Shown in pieces: positions 1 through 6,089 of a stretch of DNA of 7,550 nt; position 1 is the first letter of the stretch; the number at the start of each line of letters is the position of its first letter. The position numbers and the translations under genes were made by a program. The DNA comes from Proteiniphilum sp. UBA5267. GTDB taxonomy: Bacteria; Bacteroidota; Bacteroidia; Bacteroidales; Dysgonomonadaceae. The stretch is from contig DHTF01000087.1 in NCBI GenBank assembly GCA_002411515.1, forward strand, positions 45,692 to 53,241, written 5' to 3'. The notes beneath the pieces were generated by a model that was not told the DNA's origin, made no database searches, and saw only the letters and a program-made list of their open reading frames with translations.

Positions 1-41
1 TAGGTGAGAGAGTTTATTATCTTTACCAACACAAAACATAA
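1..41 (+). CDS. C-terminal tail of an unidentified upstream gene (partial)
   Basis: Reading from base 3 gives twelve sense codons, GERVYYLYQHKT, then TAA at 39-41, two bases before the ATG of the family 43 hydrolase at 44. The aromatic and charged composition looks like a genuine protein C-terminus, and the tight stop-to-start spacing is what an operon junction would show. The rest of the gene lies left of the window, so no family can be assigned. Its position before an arabinanase-like enzyme makes another polysaccharide-degrading protein plausible, but that is inference only. With so little sequence it could also be chance. Confidence 0.4.
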   Translation, partial: GERVYYLYQHKT

Positions 42-43
42 GT

Positions 44-1045
44 ATGGTACAATTTATCCATGCAATTTTATGCACGTTCCTTCTCCTGTCTTGTAAAACA
101 CAGGATCTTCCGAAGGAGAACCCTATTGAAACAGGAAATTTCTATGAAAATCCCGTTGTCAACTACAGTCTACCTGACCCCACCATTATCAAAGCAGAAG
201 ATGGGAACTATTATCTCTATGCCACGGAGGATATAAGGAACACGCCTATCCATCGATCCAAAGATTTGGTTAACTGGAAACTGCTGGGAACAGCTTTCAC
301 CAATGAGACACGTCCAACGTTTGAGCCACGTGGCGGACTCTGGGCGCCAGATATCAACTATATCAACGGAAAGTATGTGCTCTATTACTCCATGTCGGTC
401 TGGGGAGGAGAGTGGACCTGTGGTATTGGCGTGGCTACCGCCGACAAACCGGAAGGACCCTTCACCGACCATGGGAAACTTTTCCGCAGCAATGAAATCG
501 ACGTGCAAAATTCAATCGATCAGTTCTATATCGAAGAAAATGGCAGAAAATACCTCTTTTGGGGAAGCTTTCGTGGATTGCATGCCATTGAACTTTCGGA
601 CGATGGTCTCTCTCTGAAACCGGGCGCTGAGAAGCAGCAAGTGGCAGGAACAGCTTATGAAGGAGTCTATATTCACAAACGGAACGGATTTTATTATATG
701 TTCGCTTCCATCGGGTCCTGCTGCGAAGGCTTGAAAAGCACCTACACCACTGTTGTGGGACGGTCCAGAAACCTTTTCGGTCCTTATCTCGACAAACAGG
801 GACAATCAATGATGGATAATCATCACGAGATTGTGATTCAGAAAAACCAGTATTTTGTGGGTACGGGACACAACTCCGAAATCGTACAGGATGACAAGGG
901 GAACGACTGGATCTTTTATCACGCCGTTTCCGTAGAAAATCCCAAAGGACGCGTACTGATGATGGATCAGGTAAAGTGGGAGAACGACTGGCCTTATATT
1001 ACAGGAGGTACACCTTCACGCAAGGCTGAAAGACCGGTTCTTTAA
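44..1045 (+). CDS. Glycoside hydrolase family 43 lipoprotein, arabinan endo-1,5-alpha-L-arabinosidase-like
   Basis: Predicted to hydrolyse alpha-1,5-linked arabinan or related arabinose-containing side chains by inversion; the exact substrate cannot be read from the sequence. The 333-residue protein is one five-bladed beta-propeller catalytic domain (about residues 38-330). The family 43 triad is visible: general base D45 in LPDPT, pKa-modulating D159 in NSIDQF, and general acid E206 in YEGVY. H276 in GTGHNSE fits the central metal/water ligand. The GSCCEG...STY...VGRS stretch (about 224-241) resembles arabinanases. A short signal peptide ends in lipobox LLSC (C17), so the mature enzyme should be membrane-anchored outside the cytoplasm. 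ATG 44 is the only ATG after the in-frame stop at 5-7. It starts two bases after the preceding reading frame ends, so it may be co-transcribed with it. Family assignment is firm; the substrate call is moderate. Confidence 0.93.
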   Translation: MVQFIHAILCTFLLLSCKTQDLPKENPIETGNFYENPVVNYSLPDPTIIKAEDGNYYLYATEDIRNTPIHRSKDLVNWKLLGTAFTNETRPTFEPRGGLWAPDINYINGKYVLYYSMSVWGGEWTCGIGVATADKPEGPFTDHGKLFRSNEIDVQNSIDQFYIEENGRKYLFWGSFRGLHAIELSDDGLSLKPGAEKQQVAGTAYEGVYIHKRNGFYYMFASIGSCCEGLKSTYTTVVGRSRNLFGPYLDKQGQSMMDNHHEIVIQKNQYFVGTGHNSEIVQDDKGNDWIFYHAVSVENPKGRVLMMDQVKWENDWPYITGGTPSRKAERPVL

Positions 1046-1062
1046 TTTTGGACTTTATTTTT

Positions 1063-1080
1063 AACTCCTTGTGAGTTTTT
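1063..1080 (+). terminator. Weak hairpin plus T-run after the family 43 gene
   Basis: AACTC (1063-1067) pairs with GAGTT (1073-1077) around a five-base loop, and the right arm runs into a T tract ending at 1080. It sits 18 bases after the hydrolase stop and just upstream of a promoter-like box, as a terminator between transcription units would. The stem has only five pairs, two of them G-C, so termination may be partial. Confidence 0.4.
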
Positions 1081-1095
1081 AAAAAGAAAATCATG

Positions 1096-1103
1096 TAAAT
1101 TTG
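1096..1103 (+). promoter_or_regulatory. Bacteroidota-type -7 box upstream of the mutarotase
   Basis: TAAATTTG matches the Bacteroidota -7 consensus TAnnTTTG at every fixed position. It lies 53 bases before the mutarotase ATG, giving a predicted leader of about 45 bases. No good TTTG -33 box sits at the usual distance, so the call rests on the -7 box and its position between a hairpin and a gene. Confidence 0.45.
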
Positions 1104-1155
1104 TGAAAGGATGCTGATCCTAATAGAAAATTATTAAATATAAACCAGAAAAAAG

Positions 1156-2304
1156 ATGAAACTCAATCAACTGATCTGGCTGCTGGCAATTGTTGCCGTA
1201 GTTGGATGCACCCAAAAACAAAAGGAAGCTCCTGTGGAGCAGGAAACCCTTTCGGGACTGAAAAAAAGTGACTTTCAGTCGGTCGTTAACGGTGATTCCA
1301 CCAATCTCTATGTTTTAACAAACGCCAACGGGGTAGAGGTGACATTAACCAATTATGGCGGACGCATTGTTTCTGTGATGGTGCCCGACAGAGACGGCAA
1401 CATGAAAGATGTAGTCCTCGGATTCGACAACATCAACGACTACGTGAACGTGGATAATAACTTTGGAGCAACAATCGGCCGTTATGGCAACCGGATTGCC
1501 AAAGGGAAGATCACGGTGGAGGGAGTTGAATATCAACTGCCGCTAAATAATTTCGGCCACACACTACATGGCGGTCCCGAAGGGTTCGACAAGAAAGTGT
1601 TTAAAGCAGAGCAGATCAACAACCAGGCCGTGGCGTTCAGTTATCTCTCAAAAGACGGTGAAGCCAATTTCCCTGGCAACCTCGACGTAAAAGTGACCAT
1701 GACCCTCACCGACGACAATGCCATCGATCTTCAGTATGAAGCCACAACAGACAAAGAGACTGTGGTAAACCTGACCAACCACTCCTACTTCAACCTGAGC
1801 GGCGATGCCAACAACACCATCCTCAATGATTCGCTTACCATCTATGCCGATGCATTTACTCCGGTAGACACCACCTTTATGACCACCGGCGAAATTGCTC
1901 CGGTTGAGGGTACACCCATGGATTTCAGAACACCCACAGTGGTTGGTGCACGGATTAACGATTACGACTATGCACAGTTGAAGAACGGCGACGGGTACGA
2001 CCACAACTGGGTGTTGAATGCCAAAGGCGATGTGAAGCAGTTAGCTGCTTCTGTTTACGCTCCTGCAACAGGCATTGTTCTGGACGTTTATACCGACGAA
2101 CCGGGTGTACAGGTTTATACCGGTAACTTCCTCGATGGTACCGTAACCGGAAAGAATGGTGCCGTATATGCGAAACGAAACGCCATCTGTCTGGAGACAC
2201 AGAAATATCCCGATTCACCCAACAAAGCCGACTGGCCATCACCTTATCTGAAGCCAGGTGAAAAGTACACCAGCCGGTGTATCTACAAGTTTTCGGTAAA
2301 GTAA
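1156..2304 (+). CDS. Aldose 1-epimerase (galactose mutarotase family) lipoprotein
   Basis: Interconverts alpha and beta anomers of aldoses such as galactose, glucose or arabinose. Catalytic residues of the GalM family are all present: H138 in HTLHGG, H209 in NHSYFN (general acid), D282 in the DHNW motif, and E347 in LETQKYPDSPN (general base), with R113 in GRYGNRIAKG also typical. The beta-sandwich domain spans about residues 35-380 of 382, so the gene is full length. Residues 1-18 form a lipoprotein signal with lipobox VVGC (C18), placing the enzyme in the periplasm or on a membrane, unlike cytoplasmic GalM of E. coli. It lies downstream of an arabinanase-like hydrolase and 26 bases before a small membrane protein gene. 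A role in equilibrating sugars released by the hydrolase is inference; the sugar specificity is not determinable here. Confidence 0.95.
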   Translation: MKLNQLIWLLAIVAVVGCTQKQKEAPVEQETLSGLKKSDFQSVVNGDSTNLYVLTNANGVEVTLTNYGGRIVSVMVPDRDGNMKDVVLGFDNINDYVNVDNNFGATIGRYGNRIAKGKITVEGVEYQLPLNNFGHTLHGGPEGFDKKVFKAEQINNQAVAFSYLSKDGEANFPGNLDVKVTMTLTDDNAIDLQYEATTDKETVVNLTNHSYFNLSGDANNTILNDSLTIYADAFTPVDTTFMTTGEIAPVEGTPMDFRTPTVVGARINDYDYAQLKNGDGYDHNWVLNAKGDVKQLAASVYAPATGIVLDVYTDEPGVQVYTGNFLDGTVTGKNGAVYAKRNAICLETQKYPDSPNKADWPSPYLKPGEKYTSRCIYKFSVK

Positions 2305-2330
2305 TTACCGTTTTTAAATAAATTAAGAGC

Positions 2331-2546
2331 ATGGAAAGCTTATCCGATCTTCCTGTCTGGCTGATCATAGTGGTTGCCCTACTGGCACTGTTCGATTCGG
2401 TGATGAAGCTGATCGCACTCTGGAAAGCAGCCCGCAACAATCATCTTGCCTGGTTCATTTGTCTGGCCATATTCAATACGATTGGTATCTTGCCAATTGT
2501 TTATCTGGTACTGAACAAGCAAAAAGCATTGTCAAAGGATCAATAG
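2331..2546 (+). CDS. Small two-helix membrane protein, DUF5652-like
   Basis: A 71-residue protein of unknown function. Two hydrophobic segments (about residues 8-27 and 40-62) flank a short basic turn, LWKAARNNHLAW. The pattern of a helix, K-x-x-ALWKAARNN, an aromatic-rich second helix with NTIGILPIVYL and a charged tail resembles the small integral membrane proteins grouped as DUF5652. It follows the mutarotase by 26 bases and is followed by a strong terminator, so it is probably the last gene of that transcript. Nothing in the sequence shows what it does. The start at ATG 2331 is supported by the hydrophobic segment beginning soon after it. Confidence 0.8.
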   Translation: MESLSDLPVWLIIVVALLALFDSVMKLIALWKAARNNHLAWFICLAIFNTIGILPIVYLVLNKQKALSKDQ

Positions 2547-2568
2547 CATTTATGCGTAAAGTTTTTTG

Positions 2569-2607
2569 AGAGGGTGAATCACTTACAGGGTGCTTCATCC
2601 TCTTTTT
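2569..2607 (+). terminator. Intrinsic terminator of the mutarotase/membrane-protein unit
   Basis: AGAGGGTGAA (2569-2578) pairs with TTCATCCTCT (2594-2603) over ten positions with one G-T wobble; CAC and GTG inside the loop can add three more pairs. The right arm leads directly into TTTTT ending at 2607. It lies 22 bases after the small membrane protein's stop codon. Confidence 0.8.
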
Positions 2608-2658
2608 GTGTCATTTAATTTAGATCAATACAAAATCAATAAAATTATGAGTCACAAG

Positions 2659-2759
2659 TCCCTTATTTAGGTTAAATTTTGTTCGTATCTTCGCTGTATA
2701 TTGGTTATGTTTCCCTTATTATAACATAAGCGAAACATAAGGAATATATAAGGGAAATA
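2659..2759 (+). promoter_or_regulatory. Promoter-like box with repeat cluster upstream of the NIPSNAP gene
   Basis: TATCTTCG at 2686-2693 is one base from TAnnTTTG and would start a leader of about 130 bases. Around it are TCCCTTATT twice (2659-2667 and 2712-2720), its inverted copy ATAAGGGA (2748-2755), AACATAAG twice with an 11-bp period (2723-2730 and 2734-2741), and an inverted TTATGTT (2705-2711). TTATGTTTC (2705-2713) pairs perfectly with GAAACATAA (2732-2740). TTTCCCTTAT (2710-2719) pairs perfectly with ATAAGGGAAA (2748-2757). The two left arms overlap, so these pairings exclude each other. This could be an operator array or a switching RNA leader. The rest of the gap (2611-2828) shows no gene. 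Confidence 0.45.
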
Positions 2760-2828
2760 CGGACCAGGTACGAAGAAGGTCAACTGGTGATTTCTTTTTA
2801 AACAACAATTCAATAACAACATCATTGC

Positions 2829-3617
2829 ATGAAAACAAAAATTTTATTTACGCTTCTGATGATCTTGATGATCGCCCCACAATCTCTATGGTCGAAACCA
2901 AAGAAGGAGAAACGGGAATTCTATCAGCTTACTGTGTACCGTTACAATACGGTCAGTCAGGAAAAGATGCTGGATGATTATTTTCAGTCTGCACTGATTC
3001 CTGCCTTGCACGATATGGGCATTCAATCTGTAGGCGTTTTTAAGGCAATAGCAAACGATACTTCCGCAAATAAGTCCCTGTATGTTTTGATACCGATGAA
3101 ATCTTTGAAGATGATGGATAAAATAAACGGGAAACTGCTCAAAGATGAAAAGTTTAAATCGGCCGCCCAAGAATACCTGGATGTGAAATATAATTCTCCT
3201 GCCTACGCGCGCATGGAAAAAATATTGCTCAAGGCTTTTGCTTTGTCTCCCGTCATGAAACTGCCGAAGCTGACCTCTCCCAAAAAAGAGCGTGTATATG
3301 AATTGCGGAGTTACGAGAGTGCGAGCGAAAACCTGTTTCGCAACAAGGTGCACATGTTCAACGAAGGCGGTGAAATTGATATTTTCTCCAAATTAGATTT
3401 TAATGCGGTGTTTTACAGTGAAGTGATTGCCGGATCGCAAATGCCGAACCTGATGTATATGACAACATTTGAGAACAAGGCCGACAGGGATGCACATTGG
3501 GATGCTTTCAGGGATGATGCCAACTGGAAAGAACTCTCAGCACGACCGGAATACAAAAATAATGTTTCACGCAGTGTGATCACATTCCTTCGTCCGGCAG
3601 ATTATTCCGATTTTTGA
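2829..3617 (+). CDS. Secreted NIPSNAP-family protein, function unknown
   Basis: A 262-residue protein with an N-terminal hydrophobic signal peptide (about residues 1-22, cleavage likely near WSKP), so probably periplasmic; there is no lipobox cysteine. The mature part looks like two ferredoxin-like alpha/beta repeats. The first (about 30-140) has the REFYQLTVYRY strand and GIQSVGVFKAI. The second (about 154-255) begins YELRSYES and ends with the NIPSNAP signature of an MPNLMYMTTFENKADRDAHW-like strand and helix, followed by W233, PEY (240-242) and the terminal FLRPADYSDF. The reaction or partner is unknown for bacterial members. Transcription probably starts from the repeat-rich region upstream. 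It ends with two consecutive TGA codons and converges on nth, 17 bases away. Family assignment is good; function is not inferable. Confidence 0.9.
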   Translation: MKTKILFTLLMILMIAPQSLWSKPKKEKREFYQLTVYRYNTVSQEKMLDDYFQSALIPALHDMGIQSVGVFKAIANDTSANKSLYVLIPMKSLKMMDKINGKLLKDEKFKSAAQEYLDVKYNSPAYARMEKILLKAFALSPVMKLPKLTSPKKERVYELRSYESASENLFRNKVHMFNEGGEIDIFSKLDFNAVFYSEVIAGSQMPNLMYMTTFENKADRDAHWDAFRDDANWKELSARPEYKNNVSRSVITFLRPADYSDF

Positions 3618-3634
3618 TGATAGGAAATAAGCCA

Positions 3635-4282
3635 TCACGGTTTCATCACATTTTTTGCATAATATCTGCACCAGTCTCTCAGTCCGCAGATTTCGCATTT
3701 GGGCTTCCGTGCCACGCAGATGTAGCGGCCGTGTAAAATGAGCCAGTGATGGGCTTTTGAGAGCAACTCTCGTGGAATATATCTGACCAGTTCCCGCTCG
3801 GTTTCGAGCGGTGTCTTGGAATTGTCGGTCAGCCCGATGCGGTTGGCTACCCTGAAGACATGGGTGTCGACGGGCATGGCCGGAGTGTCGAAGGCAACGG
3901 CCAGCATCACGTTGGCCGTTTTGCGGCCCACGCCGGGGATGGTGAGCAGCGAGTCGATGTCGGAGGGAACTTCCCCGGAAAAGTCGGCAACCAGTTTGCG
4001 AGCCATACCCACAAGGTTCTTGGCTTTGTTGTTGGGGTAGGAGCAGGAACGGATATACTCGAAGACTGCTTCCGGGGTTGCGGCAGCCATCACCTCCGGT
4101 ACGGGGAATGCTTCAAAGAGTGCAGGGGTAATCATGTTCACCCGCTTGTCGGTACACTGGGCAGAAAGTATGACCGCCACCAGCAATTGGTAGTTGTTTG
4201 TATAATGTAACTCCGTCTCGGCCGATTCGGCATTCGCCTCAAACCAGCTGATCACTTTTTCATAGCGTCCCTTTTTTGTCAT
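3635..4282 (-). CDS. nth: Endonuclease III, bifunctional DNA glycosylase/AP lyase
   Basis: Base-excision repair enzyme that removes oxidised pyrimidines and cleaves the strand by beta-elimination. Numbered from ATG 4282 (215 residues), the helix-hairpin-helix LLTIPGVGRKTA carries catalytic K121; catalytic D139 is in MPVDTHVFR; Q42 is in LSAQCTD. The iron-sulphur loop has C189, C196, C199 and C205 with C-x6-C-x2-C-x5-C spacing. These positions lie within two residues of E. coli Nth (K120, D138, C187), which favours ATG 4282 over the in-frame ATG at 4303; the latter would add seven residues. The gene converges on the NIPSNAP gene. Its upstream region holds a 171-bp palindrome, and the weak promoter-like TATCTTTA on the same strand (4350-4343) lies inside that palindrome. 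Confidence 0.96.
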   Translation of the reverse strand: MTKKGRYEKVISWFEANAESAETELHYTNNYQLLVAVILSAQCTDKRVNMITPALFEAFPVPEVMAAATPEAVFEYIRSCSYPNNKAKNLVGMARKLVADFSGEVPSDIDSLLTIPGVGRKTANVMLAVAFDTPAMPVDTHVFRVANRIGLTDNSKTPLETERELVRYIPRELLSKAHHWLILHGRYICVARKPKCEICGLRDWCRYYAKNVMKP

Positions 4283-4342
4283 AACCTGATAAAAAAAACT
4301 CATTCAAGTTTCGCATGTTCATAAAATTTGGGTATATACAGC

Positions 4343-4350
4343 TAAAGATA
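4343..4350 (-). promoter_or_regulatory. Possible -7 box for nth inside the palindrome
   Basis: On the - strand this reads TATCTTTA, seven of eight positions agreeing with the perfect TATCTTTG box seen at 7529-7536, and one fixed base off TAnnTTTG. It lies 60 bases before the preferred nth start. No TTTG -33 element is found at the expected spacing. Weak evidence, recorded because no other promoter-like sequence precedes nth. Confidence 0.25.
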
Positions 4351-4395
4351 AGACCTCTCAATGTTTTGTGGGGACCCATTGACCTCGAGGAACGT

Positions 4396-4437
4396 AAAAA
4401 GAGCAGCTGTTTGAAGCGTAGCAAGTTCTGCTCTTTT
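4396..4437 (-). terminator. Inner hairpin of the palindrome as terminator for the M81 gene
   Basis: On the - strand AAAAGAGCAG pairs with CTGCTCTTTT and the right arm ends in five T, the shape of an intrinsic terminator, about 85 bases after the M81 stop codon. On the + strand the same hairpin ends in four T, so it could work both ways. It sits inside the larger palindrome, so its primary role is uncertain. Confidence 0.45.
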
Positions 4438-4522
4438 AGTGAACGAGGACAAATATGGGTCACAAAACATTGTCAGTCGAGAATTTAGCTGTATATATAC
4501 CATGTGAAACGTGAATTAATCA

Positions 4523-6079
4523 TTATTCATTGAGATCATTCGATAGGGGAATAAAACGTGCACTCAGGTCGGGATCTACCATGTCGGGATCGAGCGGGAA
4601 AATGGGTCGGGGTACCCGCTTATAGGGTAGGCGCAGCAGGTCCTGATCCACACCACCCGGGGTGAGGGCCATCAGCCAGTCGGCCCGCATATCATACAAC
4701 TCAGGCACCAGATATCCGATCTTCACCACCAGAATGTCGGCTTCACGGGGTTTTAATCCCAGATCGGTGAACTGTTTCTCATAATGATAAGCATTTCGTT
4801 TTTCGGTGACAATGACACTGATGTTGCCACTCTTCACCACCACTTCATTGTTGGTGCTGTCCTCTTTGACAGCCGTAATAATGCCTTTCAACTGAACGGG
4901 AGGTGCAAAACGGTTGTCCACTTCTGCACCGGCAGTGCCTTCCACCTCTGCACCCACGCCGGCTTCAATTGCTTTCTTTACAAACTCCGCACCGGGAATG
5001 GAAGCGTAGATCACACTCTTGCCACTTTTCTGCAAGGCAGGATGTTTGAATAGTTCGTGCAGTGTCCAGGTCACATCACCGGCACCACCGGCGGTGGGGT
5101 TGTCGCCCATGTCGCTGATGATAAACGGTTTTTTGTCGCTGGCCAACGCCTTCTCCAGTGCTTCACCGAGGTAAGTGGTGGGAGCCACAAAATCGAATTC
5201 TTTCCGTACGTCCCAGAAATGGCGTGCCAATTTCTCAGCGGCTTTGGCCACTGCCTCCTTGTCGTCGCCATAGGCCATCACCACACCGTGGTTGCGGGGT
5301 TCGTCGGCCCAGGGGTAGGACATCCAGATGGCTGCATCAATTACGTTGTTGCCATCCAGTACGCCGGGAATGGCGGCGTAGAGGCTTTTCCCGGGTTCGA
5401 TGCGGGTACTTGTCTTTTCGCCGGGAAGGAGAATGGGTACGGGGATCCATGCCTTATACGCCGGTTTTCCCTTGCCGCTTTCCAGTCGGTTCAACAGATT
5501 GGTTACTGCTCTTTTTTTTGATTCAATGGCATCTTCGTGGGGTGCCAGCCTGTAGCAGGTGATCAGGTCGCTGTTTTGTGCAAGCCGCGGTGATACGCTG
5601 CCGTGGAGATCCATGGAGGTAGAGACCAGTACATCATTGCCAATCACCTCACGGATACGAGTCAGAAAATCACCTTCCGGATCGTCGAGCCCCTGTACGC
5701 TCATTGCACCGTGGATATCGAAGAAAAGTCCGTCGAGCGGCAGCGTACCCTTCAGCATATCGAGCGTTTTTGTCACCAGCGACTCATAGGCTTCCCGTGT
5801 GACAATCCCGCCAGGCATGGCATGCCCGCGCAGCGTAGGGAGCCAGACGGCACGGTCTATCATGCCTGAATCAGCTTCAAAGAAGGGGTAATAGGTGAAA
5901 ACCTCGTCACCCGTACGTGCCCGGAAAGCTTCTTCGTTTGATACAGCCGGAGAAAAGGTACTCGACTCAATGGCAATGCCGGCAATGGCAATGCGTGGCA
6001 GCTCCTTTTGGGTATTGCCGCTGCAACCGATGCAAAAGAGCATCAGCAGAAGTGAAATGGAGAAAAATATTCTTTTCAT
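4523..6079 (-). CDS. M81 (MlrC-type) putative metallopeptidase, lipoprotein
   Basis: Resembles the M81 family, named for MlrC, which degrades linearised microcystin in sphingomonads; the natural substrate here is unknown. Numbered from ATG 6079 (518 residues), the N-terminal domain holds paired metal-ligand motifs FFDIHGAM (D121, H123) and SMDLHGSV (D157, H159), followed by PHED (H181, D183). The C-terminal MlrC domain carries SDMGDNPTAGGAGDVT (about 322-337). Length is usual for the family. ATG 6079 starts a clear lipoprotein signal (MKRIFF... with CIGC, C19), so the enzyme should be anchored outside the cytoplasm; cysteine at lipobox -3 is less common than leucine. The in-frame ATG at 6112 would overlap rsmE by 23 bases and put eleven polar residues before the signal, so it is less likely. 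The gene follows rsmE by 10 bases. A palindrome lies 21 bases after its stop. Confidence 0.9.
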   Translation of the reverse strand: MKRIFFSISLLLMLFCIGCSGNTQKELPRIAIAGIAIESSTFSPAVSNEEAFRARTGDEVFTYYPFFEADSGMIDRAVWLPTLRGHAMPGGIVTREAYESLVTKTLDMLKGTLPLDGLFFDIHGAMSVQGLDDPEGDFLTRIREVIGNDVLVSTSMDLHGSVSPRLAQNSDLITCYRLAPHEDAIESKKRAVTNLLNRLESGKGKPAYKAWIPVPILLPGEKTSTRIEPGKSLYAAIPGVLDGNNVIDAAIWMSYPWADEPRNHGVVMAYGDDKEAVAKAAEKLARHFWDVRKEFDFVAPTTYLGEALEKALASDKKPFIISDMGDNPTAGGAGDVTWTLHELFKHPALQKSGKSVIYASIPGAEFVKKAIEAGVGAEVEGTAGAEVDNRFAPPVQLKGIITAVKEDSTNNEVVVKSGNISVIVTEKRNAYHYEKQFTDLGLKPREADILVVKIGYLVPELYDMRADWLMALTPGGVDQDLLRLPYKRVPRPIFPLDPDMVDPDLSARFIPLSNDLNE

Positions 6080-6089
6080 TGTGTGAAGC

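Larger units (their letters stand above)
4331..4501. repeat. Long imperfect palindrome between the M81 gene and nth
   Basis: The whole segment folds on itself. Outer arms: TATATACAGCTAAA (4333-4346) with 4484-4497, 14 perfect pairs, plus GG/CC at the ends after a two-base slip. Then GAC (4352-4354) with GTC (4476-4478). Then 4359-4379 with 4455-4472, 18 pairs interrupted only by three extra G on the left. Then CCTCG (4383-4387) with CGAGG (4444-4448). Then AAAAGAGCAG (4397-4406) with CTGCTCTTTT (4428-4437) around a 21-base loop. That makes about 50 Watson-Crick pairs. No convincing gene lies inside. Candidates are a miniature inverted-repeat element with TA-type target duplication, a structured RNA, or an extended terminator. 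Confidence 0.85.

Noticed and set aside
18..25. TATCTTTA resembling a -7 box just before the family 43 gene.
   Set aside because: It lies inside what looks like the coding tail of the upstream gene, its last base does not match TAnnTTTG, and the -33 region is outside the window.
3615..3656. TGATGA (3615-3620) and TCATCA (3643-3648) followed by six T, as a terminator for the NIPSNAP gene.
   Set aside because: The stem is six pairs, mostly A-T, with a 22-base loop, and the right half is nth coding sequence. Too weak to call.
4260..4463. A 67-residue - strand reading frame overlapping the nth start and the palindrome.
   Set aside because: It is basic and low in recognisable motifs, spans the palindrome, and overlaps the well-supported nth N-terminus in another frame. 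Best explained as chance.
4331..4501. Retron msr/msd RNA or an integron attC site as explanations for the palindrome.
   Set aside because: No reverse transcriptase or integrase gene is present in the window, and the ends do not show the attC core-site pattern.
4314..4506. CATGTTC (4314-4320) and CATGTGA (4501-4507) as a longer target-site duplication around the palindrome.
   Set aside because: Only five bases agree, and the left copy lies ten bases outside the palindrome end. The TA/TATA flanks are the only plausible duplication.
5057..5521. A 154-residue + strand open frame opposite the M81 gene, with other long frames nearby.
   Set aside because: The - strand M81 frame is continuous with conserved metal-binding motifs across this stretch. 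The opposite frames are cysteine/glycine-rich shadows without family features.
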